Shown: positions 20,260 to 29,215 of the stretch, in pieces
Position numbering within the stretch: the first letter of the stretch is position 1
Layout of the letters: each line of letters starts with the position of its first letter
Virus record (IMG/VR): IMGVR_UViG_3300050120_000335
Location: 1-31,027 of that record
Origin: a virus
Strand: one strand, 5' to 3'
Length of the DNA: 31,027 nt
Notes under the pieces: generated by a model
Database searches by the model: none
What the model was told of the DNA's origin: nothing
The model's input: only the letters and a program-made list of their open reading frames with translations
Translations under genes and position numbers: made by a program

Positions 20260-20493
20260 TTAGGCGACGGGCTCGTCGTCTTCCGCTTCCTGCTCGTCGT
20301 CTTCATCCTCGTCGTCGATCTCCTCGACGTGAGGCGGTTCTTCCTCGTAGACCACGGGTGCGGGCTCAGCCGCGATCGCGACGGTCTCCGGCTTTTGCTG
20401 GCTCCAGCCCTTGTTCAGGACGAGTTCGCCGACCATGTGCTCCTGCACCTCGAACGGCTCGCCGTCGGGCGCGTAGATCATAACGTGGCTCAT
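20260..20493 (-). CDS. Small protein with strongly acidic tail
   Basis: 77 residues from an ATG with GGAG eight bases upstream. A compact N-terminal part (MSHVMIYAPDGEPFEVQEHM, VGELVLNKGWSQQKPE) is followed by a Glu/Asp tail (EEEPPHVEEIDDEDEDDEQE). The N-terminal pattern, ending in a GW motif, resembles the start of the 30363-30902 protein and other small phage proteins. It is the first gene of its operon, 18 bases after the predicted transcription start. Confidence 0.7.
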   Translation of the reverse strand: MSHVMIYAPDGEPFEVQEHMVGELVLNKGWSQQKPETVAIAAEPAPVVYEEEPPHVEEIDDEDEDDEQEAEDDEPVA

Positions 20494-20517
20494 GGAAGGT
20501 CTCCGAATTGAATCCGC

Positions 20518-20546
20518 AGACTAAGTGCGGAGTACCACGGAGTCAA
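20518..20546 (-). promoter_or_regulatory. Promoter for the small-protein / P-loop / tRNA-Trp operon
   Basis: GATGTCATGATTC then TTGACT (20546-20541), 17-base spacer, TAGTCT (20523-20518). It begins within 15 bases of the last fibre gene stop. Confidence 0.73.
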
Positions 20547-20561
20547 GAATCATGACATCAG

Positions 20562-21326
20562 TCATGTCCACTGGATTAGGAGCGAATGCAGCGCTCCTGG
20601 CTCGTCGCCGTCTTCGGTCCCATTGACCGTAGGGACTTCAAAGGCTGAGGTCATGTCGATCGGCGCCGTGGTCAGTCGGAGCGCGAACGATGGAACTCCT
20701 GTATCGGATTCCGTCCAGCCCTGCTCGATGCGGTAGCCTGTGATCTGGCTGAACGAGGCTGCCGCCTGGGACCAGAGGACAGCATAGTAGGCGCCGCGCG
20801 GTAGGGTCGCGGACAGCGCCACGGTGTTGGTTCCCGCGCCCGGCGTGGTTACCTCCGCCGACGCGACGATCGCACCGGCTTCGGTGCAGATGCCGACCCT
20901 GATGATGCCGGCGGGCGCGGAGGCCGTCTTGAACGAGAGCGCTTGCACGGTGATTGCGTCGGACGCGACGTAGAACGGCTCCATAAGGACCCCTGAGGCT
21001 CCCAACACGACGTTCGTCGCCGCGCCGAGTACCTGGAGCCCCGGCACGCCCCAGCCCGGCCTGTCAACCGCTACGACGCCATCAACGAGACACGATGGCG
21101 CAAGCTGGGTATCAAAGAACAGTCCGTCGGCTTCCTGGCGCAACGGCGCGCCAATCGCGCCGACGCCTGGGACACCTCGAAGTCGCCACCGAGCAAGGTC
21201 GACGCTCACCTTCGTGCCGCCGGCGCGGAGCCAGAGCACCTCGTCCTTCAGGTTCACCGCGACTTGACCCGGCGCGAGGTTAGGAATGGCGCCCGACGTG
21301 CGCGAGTGTTGGTTTTGAAGGGGCAT
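20562..21326 (-). CDS. Fibre-tip paralogue 3 (virion/tail protein)
   Basis: 254 residues from an ATG overlapping the upstream stop (TGATG). It starts with SGAIPNLAPGQVAVNLKDEV then LWLRAGGTKVSVDL, the LaxGElavN..d..lw motif of phage tail fibre N-terminal segments. The C-terminal half (LMEPFYVASDAITVQALSFK, IIRVGICTEAGAIVASAEV, LPRGAYYAVLWSQAAASF) matches a segment in the two genes before it. This sandwich-like segment may be a receptor or trimerisation domain. Last gene of the 10-kb tail operon. Confidence 0.75.
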   Translation of the reverse strand: MPLQNQHSRTSGAIPNLAPGQVAVNLKDEVLWLRAGGTKVSVDLARWRLRGVPGVGAIGAPLRQEADGLFFDTQLAPSCLVDGVVAVDRPGWGVPGLQVLGAATNVVLGASGVLMEPFYVASDAITVQALSFKTASAPAGIIRVGICTEAGAIVASAEVTTPGAGTNTVALSATLPRGAYYAVLWSQAAASFSQITGYRIEQGWTESDTGVPSFALRLTTAPIDMTSAFEVPTVNGTEDGDEPGALHSLLIQWT

Positions 21327-21964
21327 CAGAAACTCAGCGCGACTGGATGGCCAGGGAAGTCTGGCGTGTTGCGGCCGAGATAGGCTCCGCAGTGGAGTAC
21401 CCGCGCTTGCACCGGCGCATCCGTGCTGAAGAAGGTCGCGTAGACACCCGGCGAGAGGGTGACCGAGACGTCCGAGATGTTGGGCCCGACTGTGGTTGCG
21501 CTCGTGCTGGTGAGCACCGTACCCGCACCCGTCCCTGACCATTCGCAGATGCCGAACGTCACGTTCGCCGTCCCGATCAGCACGACACGCTGCCGCGTGA
21601 CGGTCTTGGCCTCGGACATCTCGAAGAGGCCATAATAGTTGATGCCGGGCGAGAAATCCGAGACGCCCGCGAGGATCGGCGAGCGCCCTGGGATACGCCA
21701 AGGCTGACTGTCGAAGGGACGGCCGCCGGCGCCCGCCGCCATTGCGCTAAACTCAGCGCCCGTGTCGGTCTTCACCAGAGCAAGCGTCGCGTCTCCCGGC
21801 GCGTCGGGCGGCGCGATCACCGAGAGCGGAACCCCATAGATACCGTTTTCGGTGCTGACGTAGAGCAGGCCCGCCTCTTCGTCGACGTAGAGTTCCGCGT
21901 CCGCGAGCGCGTCCGGCGCGCCAGAGCCGCCATTCAGTTGGATATGTTCGGCGTTGATGATCAT
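21326..21964 (-). CDS. Fibre-tip paralogue 2 (virion/tail protein)
   Basis: 212 residues from an ATG overlapping the stop of the giant gene (ATGA); the longer frame is a shadow. The N-terminus MIINAEHIQLNGGSGAPDAL then ADAELYVDEEAGLLYVSTE is again the fibre start motif. The C-terminal segment (YYGLFEMSEAKTVTRQRVVL, NVTFGICEWSGTGAGTVL, VTLSPGVYATFFSTDAP) aligns with those of the neighbouring proteins. Strict coupling of the three genes suggests subunits of one fibre or alternative tips. Confidence 0.75.
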   Translation of the reverse strand: MIINAEHIQLNGGSGAPDALADAELYVDEEAGLLYVSTENGIYGVPLSVIAPPDAPGDATLALVKTDTGAEFSAMAAGAGGRPFDSQPWRIPGRSPILAGVSDFSPGINYYGLFEMSEAKTVTRQRVVLIGTANVTFGICEWSGTGAGTVLTSTSATTVGPNISDVSVTLSPGVYATFFSTDAPVQARVLHCGAYLGRNTPDFPGHPVALSF

Positions 21965-24900
21965 GCAGCGATTTCCGCAACAACAAAGGCAAGCTCGGGC
22001 GTCAGGTTGAAGTCCGCGTCGACGGTGGTGGCCGTGATCGCGGCGTCGAGCGTCGGTGCGCTCGAACCGGTCAATTCGATCGTGGAGGCAAACCACCCCG
22101 GCCCGACCGAGGCATACTGTGGAGTGAGAGCCTCGCCTGGATCAGCGCAATCGACTGTCCCGCTAGCGACTGCCGCGCCCAACGTTCCTGTCACCGGGTC
22201 CCAGGGACAGATCGAAACGGCAGCCATGCTCGGCGCACCGAGGACGACCTTGACCCCGATGGTGCTGATCGTCATCGGCTTGGCGACGAAGAAGGGCTGG
22301 ACCAGAACCTCGTTAAGCGCTGGCTGGGCCGTGACAAACCCGAGAGAGCCGTTCGAGAAGACGATCAATTCGCCCGGCGCCGTCTTGGGGAGTCCGGCGC
22401 GTACGGGTGCGTCGTAACTGATTGGCGCCGCGCCCCAGGTTCCGTTGCCGAGGAGGACGTCGCCGGCTGAACCACCGTCGGGCGCGAACGCCCCTTGGCT
22501 GAGCGTGAGGTAGGATGACGACGAGACGTCGCCACCGGGATCGCGGAAGAAGATGATGCCATCGACTTCGTTCAACGCGATCTCGCGCGACGCCAAGACG
22601 TCGGGGGCGTTCCCCGCCGTGGCGCTCCGCTTGAACCAAAGCTTGCCCGGCATGCCGTCGGCGACCCAGCTTTCGGGCGACTCGATTGAGATCGAAGGCA
22701 GCAGTGCCGAGGTGCTTGCCGGAATCCCCGTGCCGGTAAAGACCGAAGGTGCCGGCGCTGAGACGGTCACCGTTCCAATTCCGATCAGCAGTCCGGCGCT
22801 GGCTCCAACAGCGGGGACCGGTGCTTCCACCGAGATCGAGCCGAATCCTGCCGCCGTCGCGTTGCCAATCTCGAAGACGCTCGCGCCTGCATCGGGCACG
22901 GAAACCGTTACTGTCGAGATATTCCCGACATCCTGGGTCCAGGCTTGGCTGGCGCCGCCGGCGGCCGGCGAAACGGTGATCGAACTGAACGCTCCCGCCG
23001 TCGCGTTGCCAATCTCGAAGGCGAGCGCATTCGCATCGGGCTCGGAAACCGTAATCGTCGGGATATCCCCAACGTCCTGGCTCCACGCTTGGCCGCCGGT
23101 ACCGTCCGGCGCCGAAACGGTGATCGAGGTATCCGAAACGGGGACGTGGACAGTTGCGCCTTGTCGCGCGATCCCCGTCGGGACCACGACTTCGATCGCA
23201 TCGGGCAATGCGAAGACACGGTCCTGTCCATAAGCGACTGTCGCGCTGGGCGAGACCGTACTGATGACGAGCGACGTGGGTACGCCGACTCCTCCCAAAG
23301 TGACATCAGCGTTCCCCACGCTGGCCGCGTCCGGTGCGCTCACGACAATGGGGTCGGCGAGCGCCACAATATAGAGTTGTCCGCCACTGACCGCCCCTTC
23401 CGGGACGCTGACGCCGATCGACGTGCCAAGATCGCCAGTCGCGTCGGCTTCATCGCCGCTGACAAAGCCGTCTACGACGTCGACCGAAACGGTACCGATG
23501 GAAACATCGAGACTTTGGCCGATGCTCAGACCAGCAATCGGCGCGGCCACGGAAATCGTCGGAATCGTCGAGATCGTTTCCGTCGTGCTGGTATACACCG
23601 TCGGCGTGATGACCGAGACCGTCCCAATGTTCCCCCACGTGGCGCCGGGGACAAGACCTGTGACATTGCCGACGGTGATCGTCGCGAGATTGGGCGCCAC
23701 TGAGACCGCACCGGCGGCTGTCGCCGTGGGTGTCTCGCTGACGGTGATCGAATAATCCAGCAAGGGCTGGACAATAGTCGCGCTCGTTTGGACGGCCGTG
23801 CCCGGCGCGTTGGCGACCGTGATCGTACTGAGGTTGGCCGTCACGGAGATGCCGGCGTCGATCGAGCCTGCATCGACCTCGCTGACGGCAATGTTCCCGA
23901 TCGCCCCAGACGCAGAAGCGGGTACGCCTGCATGGCCACCCGGCGCGGACAGGGTGATATTGGCCAGTGGCACGCTGAGGGTCTGGCCGTATGCCTCTGC
24001 GGTCGAGGGAGCGCTTACACTGATCGTGCCGACTACGACGGTCTGGCTGACCGAGATGGCCGCCAAAGCCGAAGCGGTCGGGTACGACACCGTGAGCGTG
24101 CTGATGTTGCCGAACGCCAGGGTCTCAGCAATGAAGCTCTGAACGACGAACCCATTGCCACCCGGATTGCCGGCCGTGGTGCTCGACGGCTGACCTTGGG
24201 CGAAGTTGTGCCCGATGGGCAAATAGGAATCTGGGTCCGCTGGCGTGGCGCCCGTGGCGCCTGTATTCGAGGAGGTGATCGCCGACGGCGAGACCCACGA
24301 CGAGCCGCCACCACCACCGCCCTCGCCGAAGTTCGTCGTCGATGTGCCGCCGCCGCCGCCGAAGTAGCCGCCACCACCACCAGCCCCGTTACGTTGGTCG
24401 GATGAGGTCGACGACGACGACTGAACCCAACCGTTGCCGCCCTGCAAACTACCGCCGGTCGAAGACGCGTCAGTGGGATAGGCGATCGAAGCGCCGCCTG
24501 CGGTCTGCGTACCGCCCGTGGCGCCGCCAACGAACGTGGGCAATTCGATTCCCGACGCACCACCCGTCGTACCACCACCGGGACCGCCAGAATAGCCGCC
24601 ACCCGCGCCACCGCCGGCGGCGGCGACGCCGACGAGCACGCCGTTGAGGTAGATTCGCGTCGAGCCGCCGCCCGCGCCAAAGCCGACGTTTCCCGCTGTG
24701 GTAATGAGACCGCTGGCGCCGCCGTCGGGGTAGCCCCCGACCCACGAGGTCTTTACAGCGCCGACTTGACCGCCTTGGCCAACCTGGACCGTGATGACGT
24801 CGCCGCTGAGAACGGGGATCGAAAACTTGATGCGACCGCCAGCGCCGCTGACTACGCCATTTGCCGTCCCGACCTGCGGGCCCGAGCCTGCGCCACCCCA

Positions 24901-26454
24901 GGCCGTCGCCGTGTAGACACCGTCCGCTGGTGCGGTCCAGGTCTGGTTGCCTCCGGTGTAGCCAAAGACACCGTCGGCATAAGGGTCCGTCGTGGAGAAC
25001 GAGTAGAGCGCAGCACCGTTGCCGCCGTCTGTGAGACTGGCGAGGGCCGAGTAGCCACTGATACCACCGACGCCGACGCCGCTCGGGGCGTCGGTAGCAT
25101 TCGCCGGCGCGTTCGAAGACGCTGGCGCGGCCGTGGTGAAACCCAGCGAGGGATCGCTTAGCCAGCCCGAGCCGCCGCCGCCGCCGAAATAGGACCGGAT
25201 GCCGTTCTGACCGTAATAGGCGCCGCCGCCGTAATAACCGCCGCCACCACCACCGCCAGCGTTTCCATCCTGCGTCGTCGGCCCGAGCGGCGCGGAACCG
25301 CCTTGCAGGAACCCACCGCCATGCAGGCCGCCAGCGGTCTGCGAAGCGGCTTCACCGCTGGTGCTGGAGGCATTCCCACCCGTCGTGCCACCGCCGACGC
25401 CGCTATAGCCACCCGCACCGCAACCGCCGCCGGAGGCACCCGCGACGGCGACCAACGTGCCGTTCAGATAGACGCGGGTCGATCCGCCGCCGCCGCCGCC
25501 AGCGTAGCCGACATTCGTGCCGATGCCGCCAGCGCCACCATCGGGCCAACCGCCAGAACCGCCATCAGAAAATGAGGAGGGTTTCAGGCCGCCGCCGCCG
25601 ACGTCGATGGTGAGGACATCACCAGCCGTGACGGGAAGCAGCAGGAAGGTGTAACCGGCGCCACCGGCCCAACCTTCGATATTATTCGTCGACGAGCCGC
25701 CGGCACCCGCGCCAGCCCAGAGCTTCAGGGTCAGCAGCCCTGAGGCCGTGATCATGGCGGTCTGAGCCGAGCCGGTGTAGGAGAAGGTCCCCGTCTGACC
25801 GTTGGTGGTGATCGGGATTACCGCAGACGCCGTGACGCTGGGCGCGCTTACGGCGATCGTGCCGATAGCCCCAGTGGCGGCTGCGGAAACCCCGGCGTGA
25901 GCCGCAGGCGCGCTCACCGACACTGTGCCGACGGCGGCAGCGCCATGCGCGGTAGCTGTCACATTAGCCGCAGGCGCGCTTACCGACACGATGCCAACGG
26001 CAGCCGTGCTGTGGGCGGCGCCTGTCGCGTTGCCCGTAGGCGTGCTGACCGTAACCGTGCCAACGGCGCCTGTGCCATGCGCGGTGGCCGACACGTTGCC
26101 CGCTGGCGCGCTCACTGTCACCGTGCTAACGGTGGGGGTCCCATGCACGCCAGCCGACACGCTGCCCGCAGGCGCGCTCACCGTTACCGTACCAATGGCG
26201 GCGGACCCATGCGCGGTGCGTGTCACATTGGCCGTCGGTGCGCTGACTGTCACCGTGCCAACGGCGGCGGTCCCATGCACGCCAGCCGACACGCTGCCCG
26301 CAGGCGCGCTCACCGTTACCGTGCCGACGCCGCCACTTGCGTTGACGAGAACCGTTTCGCTGACGAGAATGCCAGGACGTGCGGTTTGATCGCCAGAGTC
26401 TTCGCTGACGAGGATTGGAAAGGGGAATCCCGGCCGAAAGACCTGATTCGTCAT
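21961..26454 (-). CDS. Giant glycine-rich repeat tail fibre / adhesin (1497 residues)
   Basis: Starts at an ATG overlapping the upstream stop (TGATG). Residues about 40-215 hold eight 22-residue repeats of the form GTVTVSAPAGSVSAGVHGTA. Residues about 220-490 and 493-780 are two related Gly-rich domains (WAGGAGYTFLLLPVTAGDVL, GSTRVYLNGTLVAVAGASGG and, in the second, GGSTRIYLNGVLVGVAAAGG) with long GG runs. These recall the polyglycine-type adhesin tips of some phages. A long beta-repeat region of I-V-S-x-P units follows, then a fibre motif REIALNEVDGIIFFRDPGG and a C-terminal sandwich segment shared with the next two genes. It is probably a receptor-binding fibre; the exact fold is inferred. 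Confidence 0.85.
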   Translation of the reverse strand: MTNQVFRPGFPFPILVSEDSGDQTARPGILVSETVLVNASGGVGTVTVSAPAGSVSAGVHGTAAVGTVTVSAPTANVTRTAHGSAAIGTVTVSAPAGSVSAGVHGTPTVSTVTVSAPAGNVSATAHGTGAVGTVTVSTPTGNATGAAHSTAAVGIVSVSAPAANVTATAHGAAAVGTVSVSAPAAHAGVSAAATGAIGTIAVSAPSVTASAVIPITTNGQTGTFSYTGSAQTAMITASGLLTLKLWAGAGAGGSSTNNIEGWAGGAGYTFLLLPVTAGDVLTIDVGGGGLKPSSFSDGGSGGWPDGGAGGIGTNVGYAGGGGGGSTRVYLNGTLVAVAGASGGGCGAGGYSGVGGGTTGGNASSTSGEAASQTAGGLHGGGFLQGGSAPLGPTTQDGNAGGGGGGGYYGGGAYYGQNGIRSYFGGGGGSGWLSDPSLGFTTAAPASSNAPANATDAPSGVGVGGISGYSALASLTDGGNGAALYSFSTTDPYADGVFGYTGGNQTWTAPADGVYTATAWGGAGSGPQVGTANGVVSGAGGRIKFSIPVLSGDVITVQVGQGGQVGAVKTSWVGGYPDGGASGLITTAGNVGFGAGGGSTRIYLNGVLVGVAAAGGGAGGGYSGGPGGGTTGGASGIELPTFVGGATGGTQTAGGASIAYPTDASSTGGSLQGGNGWVQSSSSTSSDQRNGAGGGGGYFGGGGGTSTTNFGEGGGGGGSSWVSPSAITSSNTGATGATPADPDSYLPIGHNFAQGQPSSTTAGNPGGNGFVVQSFIAETLAFGNISTLTVSYPTASALAAISVSQTVVVGTISVSAPSTAEAYGQTLSVPLANITLSAPGGHAGVPASASGAIGNIAVSEVDAGSIDAGISVTANLSTITVANAPGTAVQTSATIVQPLLDYSITVSETPTATAAGAVSVAPNLATITVGNVTGLVPGATWGNIGTVSVITPTVYTSTTETISTIPTISVAAPIAGLSIGQSLDVSIGTVSVDVVDGFVSGDEADATGDLGTSIGVSVPEGAVSGGQLYIVALADPIVVSAPDAASVGNADVTLGGVGVPTSLVISTVSPSATVAYGQDRVFALPDAIEVVVPTGIARQGATVHVPVSDTSITVSAPDGTGGQAWSQDVGDIPTITVSEPDANALAFEIGNATAGAFSSITVSPAAGGASQAWTQDVGNISTVTVSVPDAGASVFEIGNATAAGFGSISVEAPVPAVGASAGLLIGIGTVTVSAPAPSVFTGTGIPASTSALLPSISIESPESWVADGMPGKLWFKRSATAGNAPDVLASREIALNEVDGIIFFRDPGGDVSSSSYLTLSQGAFAPDGGSAGDVLLGNGTWGAAPISYDAPVRAGLPKTAPGELIVFSNGSLGFVTAQPALNEVLVQPFFVAKPMTISTIGVKVVLGAPSMAAVSICPWDPVTGTLGAAVASGTVDCADPGEALTPQYASVGPGWFASTIELTGSSAPTLDAAITATTVDADFNLTPELAFVVAEIAA
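25810..26337 (-). repeat. Eight tandem 66-base repeats inside the giant fibre gene
   Basis: Each unit codes for 22 residues of the type GTVTVSAPxxxVxxxxHGTAAV. Two units, near 26144-26192 and 26275-26322, are almost identical in DNA, pointing to recent duplication or recombination between units. Confidence 0.85.
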
Positions 26455-28259
26455 CAGGTCAACTGCGGCATGGGGTCAATTCGGAGAGTTTGCGAGGGCT
26501 TGGCGATCTTGATGCGGATCAAATAGTCGCCGACTTGCTCCGGCGTGAAGCTGACACTCAGCATCTGCTTGACCGGACCGGTTACGCCGGTCGTGGTCCA
26601 GCTAGAGACACTGTCAAGCGCCCAACTCGTTGGGGTTGTCGTCTGGAGCAAATCCGCCACGCGGCCATTTGCGAGAGTGCCGAGCGGGGTCGACGTGCTT
26701 CCCATGTAGAGGACTTCGGGCCAGACGTCCGCGTTAGTGAGCGTCGCATTGCTCATGATCGGAATCGAGACCGTTCGCGTCGAGCCGACGAGGGTGCTCT
26801 TCACCGCGATCAACGGGCATTCGAACGGGAACGCCTTGGTATTGTTCGCGGTGGTGGTGACTTCCCAAGCGAAAGCCGTTCCATTGGCGGCAGCGCCCCC
26901 GGAGCGGACGTCGGTCGTGTCAGTGATCAGCGTGCCTTCGTAGGTGTATTTCTCGGCCCTAGTGGTGGTGTTGGCGCTATCCGAGTTAGTAACGTACACC
27001 TCGGGGCCCGCAGCGTTCAGGGCCGCGCCCGCGACAGTGACGCCGGACCCGAATTTGCAATTGATGAAGCTGTAAACCAGGGCCTGCCCTATACCGGCTG
27101 CCACCAAGGTTTTGCCCGACCCGGCCGCACTCAAATCCACGCCTTCCAAGGTCACATTGGAAGTAAAAACGAGGGTCGAGCCTACAGAGTTAAATAGATT
27201 GGTCGGAACAGCGGCTCCAGCCAGCGCGGACGGTGTATTATCCCACCGAACATCCGCGTTCGCGACGGCGATCGTAGAGCCAACCGCTGCAAAACTTATA
27301 GTGCAGTTGGTAAGCCTAAGGCGTCGGCCAGCATTTACGGTGACGGCGTTTCCGCCCCCGATGTTAAACACTTGTGTCGAAGTAGAACTCAAAACAAACG
27401 AACAGGACTCCATGTGGATAAATCCAGCAGTAGAGGCACCGAAGAAACTAATGCCGCCAGACGTATCCGTGGAGGAGGACTGAAAAGTGATTCCGTAAAA
27501 ATAACCGAAGCCATTGAAAGCAATGTCGGTTGATGTAGCACCCGTCAGGGTAACCGTAGCGCCGGTGGTGACGTCTGCGCTTACTGGAGGGTAGGAACCC
27601 GCATGCTTGGCGCAAATGACGTAAACCGGTGTGGTGGACGTACCCGGAAAGGTATACGCCTCACCAAACGTCGACGATGTTTGGCTGTGATTATCACTGA
27701 CATAGATATAGTTGCCGGACGCCGCCCACGTGGACTTGATTGCAAGGCTGAGTCGGGCAGCAGCCGCAGCGCCTTTCGTCAGACTGCTGATCGGCCCCAA
27801 GCTGGTCCAGACGTTCGAGGCATCGGCCGTCGTCGCACCGAGCGTCTTGTTCCAGGTCGGTTCGGTGGTGGTGGTGTTGCCGCTGCTCGTGGTGCAGATG
27901 AAGATGGTGTCGGCGCCGCCGCTGACATTCTTGATGATCAAGCCGAGTCCAGCGGCCGACGAAGCCGCCCACGGCATCGTGTTTGTCGTGTCTGCACAAA
28001 GCGCAGCATGACCCGAGACTTCCATCCAGGTCGCGGAAGCGTCGACGGTCTTCGCGCCTCGGGTCAAAACCCATGTCGGTTCAGTCGTCGCGCCACCGGC
28101 GCCGGCGACAATGCATACGAAGACCCGTTCGTTGCCCTGCGTCGGCGAGACTTGCCGGATCAGTTGCCCAACTGTCCAGGTCTGGGCTGCGGACCATGCA
28201 GTGATCGCAGCGTAGGAGACCGAGTTGACGTACCAAGCGGTACTGAGGAGAGAAGCCAT
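26454..28259 (-). CDS. Tail fibre protein with two TEPTW modules and a beta-helix-like body
   Basis: 601 residues. The ATG overlaps the upstream stop (TAATG). Residues about 25-85 and 95-155 are two modules: TWTVGQLIRQVSPTQGNERV with TTEPTWVLTRGAKTVDASAT, and LGLIIKNVSGGADTIFICTT with TTTEPTWNKTLGATTADASN. These small modules are common in phage fibres. The body (residues 190-450) has short Asn/Ser/Thr-rich strands like a right-handed beta-helix (FNGFGYFYGITFQSSSTDTS, ESCSFVLSSTSTQVF). The C-terminus ends TPEQVGDYLIRIKIAKPSQT. A structural or host-binding role is likely; no depolymerase residues are recognised. Confidence 0.8.
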   Translation of the reverse strand: MASLLSTAWYVNSVSYAAITAWSAAQTWTVGQLIRQVSPTQGNERVFVCIVAGAGGATTEPTWVLTRGAKTVDASATWMEVSGHAALCADTTNTMPWAASSAAGLGLIIKNVSGGADTIFICTTSSGNTTTTEPTWNKTLGATTADASNVWTSLGPISSLTKGAAAAARLSLAIKSTWAASGNYIYVSDNHSQTSSTFGEAYTFPGTSTTPVYVICAKHAGSYPPVSADVTTGATVTLTGATSTDIAFNGFGYFYGITFQSSSTDTSGGISFFGASTAGFIHMESCSFVLSSTSTQVFNIGGGNAVTVNAGRRLRLTNCTISFAAVGSTIAVANADVRWDNTPSALAGAAVPTNLFNSVGSTLVFTSNVTLEGVDLSAAGSGKTLVAAGIGQALVYSFINCKFGSGVTVAGAALNAAGPEVYVTNSDSANTTTRAEKYTYEGTLITDTTDVRSGGAAANGTAFAWEVTTTANNTKAFPFECPLIAVKSTLVGSTRTVSIPIMSNATLTNADVWPEVLYMGSTSTPLGTLANGRVADLLQTTTPTSWALDSVSSWTTTGVTGPVKQMLSVSFTPEQVGDYLIRIKIAKPSQTLRIDPMPQLT

Positions 28260-28459
28260 TAGCTGCCCTCTGCCTGCTGCGCGAGTGACGTATTGTCAGC
28301 CTCGACCATCAGGTCGAGGTGGGCCTGATAGTCGGCGCCTTGATCGGCGAGGTAGCTGCTGACAATGACCGAGCCGTCATCCGCGTTGCGGGTCTCCGTG
28401 ACCCAAGTGCGGCCATCGTCTTGAGCGACGCCCACGGCAAACGACGATGAAATGATCAT
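28259..28459 (-). CDS. Small virion-operon protein
   Basis: 66 residues (MIISSSFAVGVAQDDGRTWV, TETRNADDGSVIVSSYLADQ, then GADYQAHLDLMVEAD). GAGG precedes the ATG by about eight bases and its stop overlaps the next start (TAATG). This is a recurrent small gene before fibre genes in phages; the Asp/Gly-rich strand pairs suggest a small beta fold. The function is unknown; it may be a fibre assembly factor. Confidence 0.7.
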   Translation of the reverse strand: MIISSSFAVGVAQDDGRTWVTETRNADDGSVIVSSYLADQGADYQAHLDLMVEADNTSLAQQAEGS

Positions 28460-28529
28460 GGGTGCGCCTCATGGCGGGTGAATGCCTTCGCGGAGGCCCC
28501 AGGAGGGCCGTGGAGAGGCGTGAGCTTGA

Positions 28530-28565
28530 AAAAGGCAAAGGGCGCCGTCCCGGAGGTCGGCGCCC
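28530..28565 (-). terminator. Terminator within the tail fibre operon
   Basis: GGGCGCCG/CGGCGCCC with a ten-base loop, then TTTGCCTTTTTC on the minus strand. It lies ten bases after the small membrane gene and would lower expression of the fibre genes beyond it; no new promoter is visible between it and 28459. Confidence 0.75.
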
Positions 28566-28573
28566 TGGAGCGG

Positions 28574-28681
28574 TTAGCCTTGGCCTTCCCACTGGGCCCA
28601 ACCGGTCACCCGGCTGAGCCAGCCCCAGAAGAAGGGGCCAATGCAGAAGCCGGCCAGGAATGCCGGGACTGTCCAGAACAT
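28574..28681 (-). CDS. 35-residue membrane peptide
   Basis: MFWTVPAFLAGFCIGPFFWG then WLSRVTGWAQWEGQG, starting three bases after the upstream stop (TAAGCCATG). Residues 3-22 form one hydrophobic, aromatic-rich helix. Its tight spacing to the upstream gene and the terminator right behind it support a real gene. No family recognised; small membrane peptides in tail operons can be holin-like or infection-related. Confidence 0.6.
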   Translation of the reverse strand: MFWTVPAFLAGFCIGPFFWGWLSRVTGWAQWEGQG

Positions 28682-28684
28682 GGC

Positions 28685-29110
28685 TTAGTTCTGGAAACGC
28701 AGCGGCGAGGAGAAGGTCACCGAGAAGGTCGCGGCCGTGGACGAGACGGTCGAACCGAAGTCGACGAAGGCCACGAGGTTGTCGGCGCTCGATGCGCCGC
28801 CACGGCTCTTGTAGATGACGCCGCCCGAGGCGGAGATCGTCGCAGTGGTCCAGGAGACCGAGCCGAAGGTGACGTCCGAACGGTTGTTGGTCGTGTCGAG
28901 CGAGACGGTCGCGGTCGTCGCCGCGCCGCCGGCGGTGTAGCCAGTGCCGGTGATTTCGCCGCTGACGATGCCAGAGGCGTTGCGCTTGGTATCGGTGCCC
29001 TTGTTCGGCGTGTAGCCGAGCGTGAGCAGGAGGAAGAACGTGTCCGTGTTCGGGACAATGTTCCCCTTCTGGAGGTCATCGAGATAGGAGTCGTAAACGA
29101 TAGAAGCCAT
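28685..29110 (-). CDS. Virion structural protein, beta-rich
   Basis: 141 residues, with AGGTGA eight bases upstream of the ATG. The start MASIVYDSYLDDLQKGNIVP then NTDTFFLLLTLGYTPNKGTD, the later RNASGIVSGEITGTGYTAGG and the end SSTAATFSVTFSSPLRF form a pattern seen in many phage head-tail and tail operons. The role is unknown, possibly a decoration or fibre-connecting protein. Between it and the next gene upstream (29111-29215) two GC-rich stems occur (CCGGCTC/GAGCCGG, GCGGAC/GTCCGC), but no clear terminator. Confidence 0.75.
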   Translation of the reverse strand: MASIVYDSYLDDLQKGNIVPNTDTFFLLLTLGYTPNKGTDTKRNASGIVSGEITGTGYTAGGAATTATVSLDTTNNRSDVTFGSVSWTTATISASGGVIYKSRGGASSADNLVAFVDFGSTVSSTAATFSVTFSSPLRFQN

Positions 29111-29215
29111 TGGGATTCACCTGCGAGCAGTGGGTTTGACGTGATTGGTGACCACGCCCCCGGCGCAGGTCGTTCGGGTCCGGCTCAGAGCCGGGCGGAC
29201 TACGGGGAGGTCCGC

